Assembly: GCA_902728285.1 (NCBI GenBank)
Contig: CACVBU010001193.1
Coordinates: forward strand, 124,001-188,000
Direction of reading: 5' to 3'
Origin: Clytia hemisphaerica
Taxonomy: Eukaryota; Cnidaria; Hydrozoa; Leptothecata; Clytiidae
DNA length: 64,000 nucleotides
The position numbers were made by a program, and so were the translations under genes. This document shows positions 1 through 12,700 of the stretch, one piece after another. Every line of letters begins with the position of its first letter. Position 1 is the first letter of the stretch. The notes beneath the pieces were generated by a model. That model did not search any database and was not told where the DNA came from. It saw only the letters and a program-made list of their open reading frames with translations.

Positions 1-150
1 ATTGTCCGGGGGGCCAAAAGTCACCCTGTTCGGGGGGTAAATCACTAAAAATTGTTATATCCTCCACCCCCCATGTACAATTTTTTTCTGGAAGAGCCCA
101 ATACAACGGGGACGAAGGGCTTTGATCTCAAATGTATAAAGATTTTTTTC
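1..150. repeat. Fragment of the G/C-tract repeat family
   Basis: Runs of G at the left, a C-rich stretch near position 65 and the phrase 'tttctggaagagccca' match the interior of the large inverted repeat at 23105-23385 and 58560-59150. This is a truncated or edge copy cut by the window boundary. No coding potential is seen. Confidence 0.55.
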
Positions 151-760
151 GCGCTTAATTATGACAAAAGAATCTAATCTAAGAAGAGCTTGCAATTCTA
201 CCGAGTATCTCAGAAAAAAAGTTCTATGAACTCTTAAAGAATCAATCCTTTCGCATTGGAACGAGGAAGGATAAACTCAAATTTTGAGAAGTCATTTGTT
301 AAATTTGGTCAACTAGATGAAATGTTATGGTCTAAATGCTATAACATTACTTATTAAAAAGGCGAAAAATGAGGTTAGCACAATTAATGATGGTAGCACG
401 GGAAACGAGAGCAGGAATTATACTAGAATGGCTTCATCTAAAAATCCCTTTTTCTTGGTATAAAAAACATGGCAAGTAAAATTCGATAAGGTATAGTAAG
501 GTATAGGTCGGGTACCTAAATTTGAATACTCTATCGTAGTTAGACAGCCATATTCGCGTGGCAAAATTCGATATGAATTAATACTTTAAATAGTAAATCT
601 TATCATTAATTGTCATTTAAAATTATAGTCACATTGCATTGTGAACACTTTGTGGAAGGTAAAATAGTCTTTCGATTCTCTCTCGGAAAAAACACTTTCC
701 AAGGGAGGCGGTGTTAGCCTGGAGAAATCTCCTTTAAAGCGATTAGTCAGAGAGGTTGTA

Positions 761-3700
761 TCACCTCCTGATGTAGAGTGAGTCGATCATTCCACTTTCG
801 ATGGTTTTCAAATCTTCAAAGTCTTCGTTGATGATGGAAACGAGTTGTAGCAAAGCTTCTTGTTGTTTCGATAAGAACTGACAATAAAAAAGAAAATCAT
901 ATTCATTGTCAAAATTTCGCATTGTTTACAAATGAAGGATCTCCATGAAAATAGCGATAAGATTTTATCCTTATTTCGGGTCCTATAATATTTCAGTAGC
1001 TATTCGACACATGAGTATGCTAGGGGTTTAGAATCAATCTTCATGAAGTTTTGATAGATAAACCATTTCAAAAAAATAATACATGGCTGTATTTATTTTT
1101 TCGTAATTTTCAGGGTTAAATGTTCTTAAAATGTCTTTAAAATGTTCTTAAAACGTTCTTAATACACTGTACTTACTTTATTCACTTATTGACATACAAC
1201 AGAAATAAAATCAGAATTTTCTGAGCCAATTTTGAATTATGAGGCTAAGATTGTTCTTAATTATTAGGTTTGTATAAGCCATAAATAGGAGCTGCCAGAA
1301 AGAAGTGTCTTTTCTATAATGCAACACTCTATTCACAAGAATTCCAAGGCTTAGTGTTACTGTTTGTTTTCTTTCTTTGCATGAAACATAATATCATATT
1401 GAGAAGAAGGCTTACTTGTTTAGCTTCGTGTTTGGCCTGCTCGTCGAGTGAGTAGGAGATGTTGCTTGAACTCTTTTTCACTTGTGATTGCAATCGAATT
1501 TGAGAAATTAACTCGTTCAATCGACCCTGAAAAGTACAAGGAATAACGAGTTGATATACGAGAAAATATTTTCATGTCTTCATTCCAGAGTTGAGAGTTG
1601 AATCTCTATCTCAGTAGCTCAGAAATCAATTTGCGAAGTGTACCAATTCTTTGACAGTACACCCATCAACCGTTATCGGCGAGGTCAGCTTTTGAGGAGA
1701 TTGGAAATGAATTTACGGGGAAAATTTCGTACGACGACGGTATCGAAAACACAAGCGAAGGAATGCTAATCGTGAAAAAATGTAAACACCCTTACATTAA
1801 ACTAATAAAATAGCGTCGATTAAGTTGACGGGACTTTGCTTGGTTTGTTTAAGAGGCAACCTAAAAATACAGGCTAAAAGCATTAGGTGTAGAGGAAACA
1901 AACTATACCTTGAATTGCATAGGCGCATTGAGTTCGGCTTGTAAAGATTCCAGTTGGATTCTAGAAAGAAAAAAAAATTTATAAAGAGAAAACAAAGAAG
2001 ATCTCAAATCAAAATTATTTTGAGTATGTGAAAAATCTATTTGCGCGAAGGCGAGCTACCTTCGTTAGTAAAAACTTTCTCTAGGTCAAGAAATCGTAAA
2101 GTTTGCAACAAAAATTTGCGTTTTCGAGAAGAAACATATTTTGTTATACTTTCGTGAATCGTTTAATCAAAAATGAAAAATAAAATATAAAACAAATACA
2201 TATGTTCCTTGAACCTAAAAAAAGCGGTCGTTCTGAAAATTTCATATCTTCTACTATTTCGAAGCTTTAAAAAATTTCAATGTTTTTAAATAACTTCTGT
2301 GTGCCTTAACGTACGCGAACTCATAATATTCACATGACTTAATGTTTTCTATGGAAAGAACCCAGTTTTTGCCAGTAGTGGCAAATTTTATACAACTTTT
2401 GTCCAGTTTAAATTTGCCACTACTGGCTAAAACCGGGGTATTTCCATAGAAAATCATTACGTCATGAATATCATGAATTGCCTTGATAAGAAATTACAAA
2501 CAAATTATCTATAACATTTCTGTCAGCGATAGCACAAACTCTCCCTCAGCCCTCTTTTTCCAAATATAAATATGTATGTTTGTTTGTACCTAAGTTGTTC
2601 TTCATCGGGTTCAATGGAATAACCACCTTTTCGAATCGTTTCTAATTGCGTCATCACCTAAACAAAAACACAGTAATAGTTATGATTTTTGCCCGTTGAA
2701 TGTAGGTATCAAGTGAATACAGTCGCTCTGATGTCGTTTTCCGACAAGCCACCCGAACCAGAACATTTCGAAAATCAACATATCGAACCTAAACTATGTC
2801 ATTCGCAAACATTTGCTCTACTACAAGTCTCTATAACTCAACCACGCAGAACTTCCACAACACAAATTTGTTCGAGTTAAGGAAATCTCAAGATATGGAG
2901 TAAGCACATTGTTAACTGAAGGGACTAGAAAAAAATTTCCAGTTAAGGAGACATTGGAACTATAGAGGTTCAAGTTAAAAGACTCAACTATATTAAGGGA
3001 GATGTCTGTGTGAAACTCGTGAACACAATTGTCACTCAGTTGAGGTGAAAGTGAATTCTCGACTGGTCAGAAAAAGGGATTGAGAAAGCAATATTCACGT
3101 TCGTTGAACTAATTATTACACTGACGGAAGTATGACACTTATATAACTACTCAAGTTAGTAACGCAAACGGTTACCACATTGGTTACCGTCGCGTTAATT
3201 ACAATCATTTAACACAATATGAACCAGCATTATTTTCGAAAACCCTTTTTTTCGCGTTGATAAATTGTCATATTCACCCCCCCCCCCCTCCGTTGGGTGT
3301 TTTCCACCAACCTGATACCTTTTTGCTAATAGCTCACAGAAAAAGATTTTCGACGCTCTGAAATATTTCGACTTGTTAATATATAATTTATGCCAAATTT
3401 TATCATCATACCTTCACTAGATCAGGTTTTATGAGTTTTTTGTGCAGGCATGTCATAACGAAATTCAAGCTAAAACCCTGTAGAATCTCAAAATCTTAAA
3501 ATTAACTTTTGATCTAAAACTTGATTAGTTACATGAGTGTAATAAGGTGTTCTCTGAGTAGATCCTGATTACTCCAAGCACGCCACGTGTTCATTCTAAA
3601 GCCATGGTCCTGTAATATGATCTGCCACGTTTAACAGACCAATTTGATGATTTTAATACAGTCTTAGAATGAATATTTTTTAGCTACAACAGACAGCAAT

Positions 3701-6700
3701 TAAATAAATCAAGAATTTATACCTGTAGAGTTCGATGCGCAAGTTCCAAATGTTTTCGTTTATATTGAGCGAGTTTGGCGATAGTGGTGGACTGGCATGA
3801 TTGAAGCTTCGAAATTTCCTCATTCAAAATCTATGATATCACAAAGCAAATACGATGAAAAGCATTCACAATCAACTGAATTCTTGATGAATTTTCATAC
3901 GAGAAATTTGCTTGATTTGAATACAAAGATTTAGGCTGAAAATTCTCAAACAACAAGTTCATCCAGGCAAGTCAAAAATAAAGACAAAAGCCTGCAGTAG
4001 CACGAACCATAAAACAAGTTTTTCAATTCCGACTTATGCGAGAAAATGGGATCTTATAAGATGTGAGTTTTGAGCAGAGAGTTTAAAAATAATGTAAATT
4101 CTTCGTACCTCCAAGCGACGTTTGTGTTGAGTATTTTGGTATTGTTGATGTTTGAGTCGTGTAAGTAGTTCGTTGAACCCCATGATAGGTACAGGTATCA
4201 AGCTAAATAAAAAAGAAGCAGCTTGAGCAAAAAAATGAGCGGATGGTTTGAAATTGAAAACTGTGGTTTAGGATAGTGTCACTACTCACTTTTTAGAAAT
4301 CCAAGGAAACCGACACTTTAGGTATAGGTAAAGAACTACCCAGGGTGCCCTTCAGAAGGCTGGCTGAAGCTGTCAACATTTTCAAGGTTGAAAATATTAC
4401 GGAACAAGCAAAAGTTCCAAGCCCTTTTGGGTGTGTCTTTTAGCATTTATGCTGAAGGTCATATGTCATCATCCTTTGACCGTTTACTCGTCGACCCTCC
4501 CTACAACCTTTAGAACAACTCCAAACCCCGAGCATTATTCATCTGAAGATGAAGACCATGTTTTAATAATATTATTAAATAGTAAGATCTTAAAATTGAA
4601 TGAAATGTTACGAGCCAACTTTTAACTCAAGATTAAAGATGATATTCAACAAAGGCCGTACTTTTACAACACGAAAATACAAAATATTAACCTGTCAAAA
4701 TACTACGGAACGAGCAAAATAACTTCTTTGCGGAGATAAGGATATGAGCAAAAAAATGGAAAGGGGTAGAAAAATAGCAGGATTAATACATACTTTTTTG
4801 GGTCAGGATTATCTTTTTTTGCTTGTTCCCAAAGAATTGCATCAATGCCTGGAAAACGAAAATTCAGAAAGTTACTGAAAATTAACGGGGAAAGAAAAAA
4901 AATCAAAGTCAAACAAAATTAATTTTAATAAAAAAGGGTGTTTATTTTTAAATTCAAATAAATGAATCTTTCCATACAACTTGTGTAAGAGATTTAATAA
5001 CAGAAGCTGCTTTTGGTTCATTTTGAAATCTATTTTTAGAGTGCCATCATCAGTAAAAAATCTGTTGTAATGAAAATGTTTTTTTCGAAATACTTCAAAA
5101 TGTTAGTGGTTGACAGTTTCCGATGTAGATAAATTTTCAAGCCCGAATTTTTCACAGGGACAAAATACAAACCTAAAGGGGGAGTGTCGAGGAATTGTTT
5201 CAATTGGGATTCGCTCAATGTTGTTTTTGCGACCATGTTCTCTACTCCAAGTTGCGTAAGTTGTGCCTGAGAAAATAATTGCAAGGTTTTGATTTAGCGG
5301 TAAACCATCTTTTGATGATTTTACTGTATGTGCTATATAAAGGGACTTACTTCAAAATCGATAGCGTGATTGCTTTTTATCAGAGCTCACTCATCGATGT
5401 TTGATTTATCTTTCGCGTAGGACGGACACTCGAAAAAATCTCATTCATCAAAGTTTCGCAAAAAAATAACAAGTCATGTCATAATCACTTATGAATTCGA
5501 AATTGATGAATAATTCAAATAATTCTTCTCCGAATACTTCAGAATGAATATTACCTTGATATTTTGCTGACTAAAGAAAGCGTAAAGCTCGGTTGCTAGG
5601 ATACGTCTGGAGGAACCATTGGATTGTCGCTCAACAACGTATATCACAATCTCTGACCTGAAAATATATCATGTGAAGAAGCTGTAACTCCCGCATGTTC
5701 GATAACTTTTTTGTCAACTGATGGCCTTTCTAGAAACAAAATCGTATACCCCCTGCTGAAAAAGAACAGCCTTTTGTTACACACCTCCTTGAAGTCAAAC
5801 TTAAAAAAATACTCTAACCCTTGGAATTCGAAGCACTAGGTTCAAACCATTGAGTTTAAAGCCCGAAGGGCTAGAGTAGAATCTCTAACCTTTCTCAGGC
5901 AAGAAAAAGTGAAGTCTTAAAAAATGCGCCGTATTTTTGACGACAGATTGAATCTAGCAAATCCTTTGTTTATGATTGATATTTTTTTCGAAATTAAGCG
6001 GTAAATTTTAATTTCAATCTGTAATTTGTGTAAAAACCAGGCGAGCCGCTCAAGGTCGTGCAACTTTGGTAGGATTCAAATCCTACCAAAGAGATTGACT
6101 TCTAGCCCTTCGGACTTATACTTCATTGGTTCAAACCCTTCTGGAATTCTCAATTTTTGTAGGATACTAAATGGAATTTTACCCCTTCACATACCCCAAT
6201 GGAAATCCAACACACTTCAAACTTCACTTCGTTGGAGAGGAAATTTCTTCTTAACAGTGGGGACAACAATAGGTTGTTTTCCCGGAGAAATCAAAAATCA
6301 AAAACCACCTAATGGTGTGAAATAACTTGTCATGTTTTCTATTTGCTCTTTCTTAGGATTTAAACGGGCCAACAGCAATTAGAATCTAGCTCTGTTGACG
6401 TGATATGAGAAATATACATTCCTTCTAGAATTCAAGTAAGAAGTAAATTACCTGTCACCAGGAAGACTGCGTAATCCATCAACACATACGGAGAATGTCG
6501 GTTTGTTGCCCATGATTTTACTGATGGATTCGACAAATTGTTGTTGGTTGGTTTTCACGTAATCTTCCTTGTGTTTCAAGTCGAACGAAATGAAACCATC
6601 ACTGTCTTTCGCAGATGGTAAACAACTGTAACCTATCGTCTGTCAGTGATAAAGATTGGATATTATTACGTTTTAGTGTTTGTAATCACCATAGCATGCA

Positions 6701-9700
6701 AAGAGCTGCTTATTACTTTTCTTATTCACAACAAAACCCACTAGCATCGAGCCAAAAGCTTCACTCTTGTTATATTGGCAGAAACCAAGCAATAATATTA
6801 ATAGTGTCTCGAAAAGTAAAATTCATTAAAAGTTCCTAAATAGCAATTAATCAACTGAACAGCCGTACCTTAAATCGTGAAAAAGGGTTTTCTTGTGACA
6901 ATGGAATAGGTTGTGCGTTGTGTGAATAAACAGCTTTCCCTTCACCCCACAATGCTTGCAATTGGTTCAGTTTGGCAATGATGCCATCTCGCTCGTCACC
7001 AAAGATGGTGGGCATTGTCAGTGCACTGGTCATGCTTGCCAATGGATTGTCCAAACCTTGAGCTTGCTGCTGTTGTTGTTGACCTAAACAAGTTGACAAT
7101 CTCGTTTTTTACCACTGAGTAAATTATTTTTTGAGAGGATAAGATTTTACATCAAAACTGACAGAAACTGATGTTAAGTGGATGACACGTTATAAACTGG
7201 AAACTTGAGAAAAAACTACATCATGAAAATGATCATTTGCTACTTGACAAAATAATACAAAGAAGAACTACGTGTCGTACCAGCATTCCATCCTGTTTGG
7301 GTGGGATTGGAAAGAGAGAAACCAGTGCTTGCTGTTGTTGTTTTGTTCAACCCTAAAAATCAAAGGCCATAAAATATACACAAAGAAAACTTCAATAACT
7401 GAAACCTTACTCTGATAAGATTTATAACAGAAACAGTTTTTCGAGAATTCTTCAGAATTTCTTCAGAATTTGTTGAGAATTGACCAAATTTGACCACAAA
7501 GATACCTACCACCAAATAGACTGCCGGTTGTACCAAATCCTGAAAAGAACGATGAGAAATTTAATATCAAATGATATGTTAATATAAAAATTTCTATCAA
7601 AAGTATGTATGTACATTGCACCTACACTTTTAAATAAATAGATTTCAAATTTTCAAATAGCAGGATTTTACATGGTAAGATATTTTAGATTAAACAATTG
7701 GGAAACGACAGGAAGAAGTGATTTCTATGTCTTTAATTGATCAGCCTTTTCTCAGCCGTTTTTTTTATTTTTTCGTATCCCTGGCTTTAAGTAAAATCGA
7801 GAAAAAAGGTAAATTTATACATAGGTATAAAATATGCTAGTGTAAATATGACTGTGTGGCCTGCATTCACCAAACAATCTGAGGGTTGTGGGTTGATCCC
7901 CGGTCACCGCCAACTCACCGATTTCACTCAACTCATCAATTTGGGTGGTAAGTTACTGGAAGCTAAGAGTAGGTGTGGCGCTCCACTTCAGCATTCGATC
8001 TCCCTGTACTAGCGCAAAATAGAAAAGGGGATAGACTCCCTCTCTCCTGGCTCCACACTCAGCCACCAGATGAATATATTTACTTACCATATAACTGAGG
8101 TTTTGTTATCAAGAGAATATTGCAGATTATCATTCATAAAAAAATAATATGAAAACTTATTCAAACAATAATGAGAATAACTTACTACCTGAGGCAGATG
8201 TAGTTGTTGTTCCAAACCCACCAAATGTGGAAGCTGTTGTTTTGGCACCAAATCCTCCAAAACCAGTTGTTGTTCCTGTGCCGAATCCACCAAAACCTGT
8301 AGAAGCTGTTGTTTTGGTTGTTGAACCAAATCCTGAAAAGAGTCCTCCCCCTGTGCTTGTTGCAGTTGATGGAGTTCCAAAAGAGAATCCTGTTGACGCT
8401 GTTGTTTTTGCACCAAAACCACTGAATCCTCCACCTTTGAAAAATAATTAATCATTTCATATATAATAAAGAGATCACGAATTTAAACAACATTAATGAT
8501 AGCCAGTGGTGTCATAAATTAATCCCATTTATCAATTCTCTATGATTACAAGGTACCCCTAAGACTTTGCTATGAATTAGGTGCCCTATTCAGCAACAAA
8601 TTTTCTTTTGATGTGCCATTTTTTTCATCTGAAATCGAATGATTTTTACATCTCCCTTTGCCTTGGATAAAATTGCCTCATGGAATAAAGTTAAATCTTT
8701 CAAGGTTGCCTTTCAAAAATGGCCTACTAACTAAAATAGATCTTGCAACGATAAGACCTCCATTCACTTAATTAAAGAAAAACTTAATAAAGTGTGGAAA
8801 AGACTTAATATATATCATTTGTTTTTAAATAACAAATTAGAATTGTAATCAAACCGGTTCTTAGATGCACACCTCAGGTCTGTGAGAAGAATGTGTCTTT
8901 CTATAAGGAATTTTATAACACTTCATGGCAGATTAAAAAGACGATCAGAAAACGAAAGCTTCTTCGTTTTTCATTTTCGCATTTATTGGGAAGAATGAAA
9001 TATTCAGAGACTTTTTTCCAGTGTGCGCAATTGATTGACATGTCAAAGTTACCGAGTGTCGATAACAGTACTCACAATTTTCCACGGAAAAACAGACTTT
9101 TTTATATCTGTATTTGGACGCTTGTGCGAATGCGTGCGATCACATTTACGTGTTTCTTGTCGCAAAGATTTGTTCCATTTGCGGTGTGAACGCCTACCTG
9201 GTGAGAGTAGCGTATTCACATTATTTGAGCTATAATACTTGGAACTATCTGACAAAACATGGGACGGCAATTTGGCCACCATTTCACTGAACCTCCAAAG
9301 ACATTTGATTTGAGTTAATGAACGGCGTATTAAAAATACACAATTTCTCTTTCGCACCGAGTAAGCTTTTAAATTGAAATATGAGAAAAATCCGTAGTGG
9401 AACACAGGCGAGTGTGTGTGCACTCTAAGAGGAACAAAGAAGTAAGATTAATAAACTTGGTGGAGTTATCAAAACAAATTTATTGTCAAAGAGATTTTTT
9501 TCTTCTCTATTTCTATTTGGTTGAGTCGCAGGAGGCTTTGAGACCCATTTTCGCAACTATAGACGCTTTCAATTATAGTGCCCCGTCAGCACCTTGAACT
9601 GACTACCCAATTCCCCTCACATGGCATGGGTTGACCCAGGCAAAGGTTCATTCACTTGCCAAGTGAACTGCTGCAAGTGGGATTCGAACCTCAGTCGCCT

Positions 9701-12700
9701 GTACATTAACCAAGGTCGATGACCACTATACCAAAGCGCCTTAAACTTCGCATTAGAACTGTCAAGTTGAAGACCGCGGGCATGTCCCTTGAATGTTTTG
9801 ATCGCATTTTAAAGTCTTCTTTTTTTCTCTGTGTCTGGAATGTTTTGATCACAATGTAGAGTCTTCTTTTTCTTACTTTCGATTTTGTTGGTCGCAGACA
9901 GGGCATCTAATTTCAAAACTGATTGCATCAACTTTTTTATCAATATTTCAGAGGAAGGAAGCTGTATTGAGCTGATTTTTATAGAAATGCTTTCTTTCTA
10001 AGGCAGCAATCACAAATATCTTCATCTAAAAAGTGGGTTGGTCGGTTGGTCGGTCGTAAAAATTTTCGGGTTTTCTTACCTCTATCATCCATTTTTGGAG
10101 TGTATTCTTGAATGAAACTGCCAGCCAGCCAGCCAGCCCAAAACAACCACGTGTTATGGGTGGTTTCCAATTATGACCTTTGAACACTGTGACCTCTGAC
10201 AATCAAAAACTGCGCATGTAATGATAAACAAAGTCAAAATGCCGCAAATGCGCTAGAAATCACTCGCAAAAAATTGGCAATAATAAAGTTTTTGAACGAA
10301 AGAAAGAAAAAGTCCGACACATTTACCGACTCAATTCTCCTCAATTTTTCGAGAGTCGGTCGTGCGACGCGAAACGAAGATATTTGTGATTGTCGCCTAA
10401 CATACCGTGAAGTCGGATAGTAACTTGTATCAGTGGAGGCTAACATGCATAGCCCTCAAATGAATGACCTGTCTGGTCCTTTAAATACAAAGTTAAATCA
10501 AAACAAAAATAGTAGAGTAGAGCTGCCCTGCGAGCGAAGCTGTGTAGTTCATTTGTTTTGAAATTTTGCAGCTTTGATTATTGGTCAGTCATTTAAGGGC
10601 TATGCATGTTAGCCTCCACTGATGCAAGTTACCTGACTTCACAGTACTCATTGTTTTGGACAAGTATTTTTTGGAGTGGCAGTTGAAGCGTTTTTTCTTA
10701 CAAAGCTTTTTTGTCCACACCATTTTTAATTTTTTTCGAAAAATCCGGTTATTTCATGTGTTTAAGTGAAGTTGGATCTTTCGGATTCTACTCGTTCTTT
10801 TCTAGAATTTTTTTACATAGTACGGGATATAGGTCAAGGCAGATAACTACCAAATGAAATTCTCCAGAGGTTTGTTATTGTATGACTTTTCTGTATGGCG
10901 CGCCAAAGGGCTTTTTAATACTAACTTTTTTTTATAATATCAACTTTATTTTATAATACTAAATTTTTTTTATAATACCAACTTTCACTTTTATAATACC
11001 AACTTTCATTTTTATAATATCAACTTTTTTTTATAATAGCAACTTTCATTTTTATAATATCAACTTTTTTTTATAATACCAACTTTTTATTATAATACCA
11101 ACTTTCATTTTTATGATATAAATTTTTTTGGTCTCGCTTAGTCAATTTTCTTTTTTCACCATATAGACGGACCTTTACGGTTCTTCACTGGAAAATATTT
11201 TTTGTTTACATGTGAAAGTAAATGTCTTAAATTTCGCGTTAAAATAATAGGTCGATAGGTGAATCGATCGTTAAAGGTTTTGTTTCCAGCTGTTGGTAGC
11301 GTTTTGATCTATGTATCAGATTTAAAAGTTTATTCCCCATGTCAGCAATTTTAGGCCAAATACTGACAGTAAATACCCGTCCAAAACTTAGTCCTAATAA
11401 TAATTACCATCCCAAGAAGGGAATTGGTCTAAAAGTATACTCTAGTCTAACATTTCGATGGCTGGCTGGCGTATTGGCGTATCGAGCCTAGTGTAATCTA
11501 GACTAGAGTCTACTTTTGGATTAACTTTGCATTTTGATGATTTCAATGACGCTGAGTTCAGTAAAGACTAGAAGGCACTTTCGATTTCAAGCGCAACTTT
11601 TTGTCGTCTCCATGGAAACTTCGAATTTCGGTTGATGGATTTTGGTTGGCAACAAATAGGCCATTTCACACTCGAAATGAATCATGGGTAATCAGGACTG
11701 GTTGCGCTCTAGTAACGACTTCCGGTTGGCTAGACGCAAAAATCTTTAAATTTTTTCAAAACTTTGGACCAATAATAAGTCGTCATCAGCGCGCAGTGGT
11801 CCTGATTACCCATTACGCTTTGCATCGCGCTAAGACTCTTTCTACACTTGATCGATTATACACGCATAGTAAGCGAGACAAAAATTGGTGTTATGAAAAA
11901 ACTTCGAACTAAAAAAAAAGTTGGTAGAGTACCCTGCCCAGTTGGCGACCGAAATTTTTGGATTCGAATTTTTCACTTACTTTTAACTTTTTTGAAAATC
12001 CTTTTCAACCAATGGTTAGACAACTTTTAACATGTTCTTCGTGTTTGTTTTGATTTTTTATTTGAGGCGATCTTCTTAGAATAAAAAACTTTCGAAGCGA
12101 GCGGTACTAGTGCCCAGTTCCCGACCGACATACCAGTCTGCGACCGATCGTTAAAAAGAGAAAATCAGTGCTCTACTTACAGGTAAGGTCATATTAATTG
12201 ATCAGGATGATAAAAAAACTCATAAGCTTTCCCGTATTAAATTTATTTACACTTGTTCTTTTGTTTTAAAATAGCTCACTTACATTTCCCTTCGGCATGT
12301 TTTTTCAGAATTTTTCTTCAAGTCGCCATTTTTTTCTAAAGTTTGTATTTGTTTTGTTTTGAAAGTGGCGGTCTATGGAGAGTCTTCATTTGATAAAAAC
12401 GCGGGAATTTTTTATGCCTGTTTTTTTCTCTTCGCGTCTGGAATTTTTTGATCGCAATGTAGAGTCTTCTTTTTCATTTTTTGAGTTTGGTCGGTCGCAG
12501 ACTGGACGTCAAATTTCGAAGCTGATTGCATCAACTTTTTTATCAATATTTCACACGAAGGAAACTGTATCGAGCTGATTTTTACAGAAATGCTTTCTAA
12601 CATACTCAATGTTTTGGACAAGTATTTTTTGGCGTGGGAGTTGAAGCGTTTTTTCTTACGAAGATTTTTTGTCCACAGGTAGCCATTTTTTATTTTTTTT

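Noticed and set aside
8084-8455. Minus-strand ORF rich in Gln/Leu and a plus-strand ORF rich in Pro/Val opposite NUP54 exon 2
   Set aside because: They are alternative-frame shadows of the FG-repeat exon; the FG frame has the correct splice sites and phase.
9680-9740. Possible tRNA gene on the minus strand
   Set aside because: A and B boxes are good, but the acceptor stem does not pair and a second copy shares a long non-tRNA body and tail, so it is a SINE.
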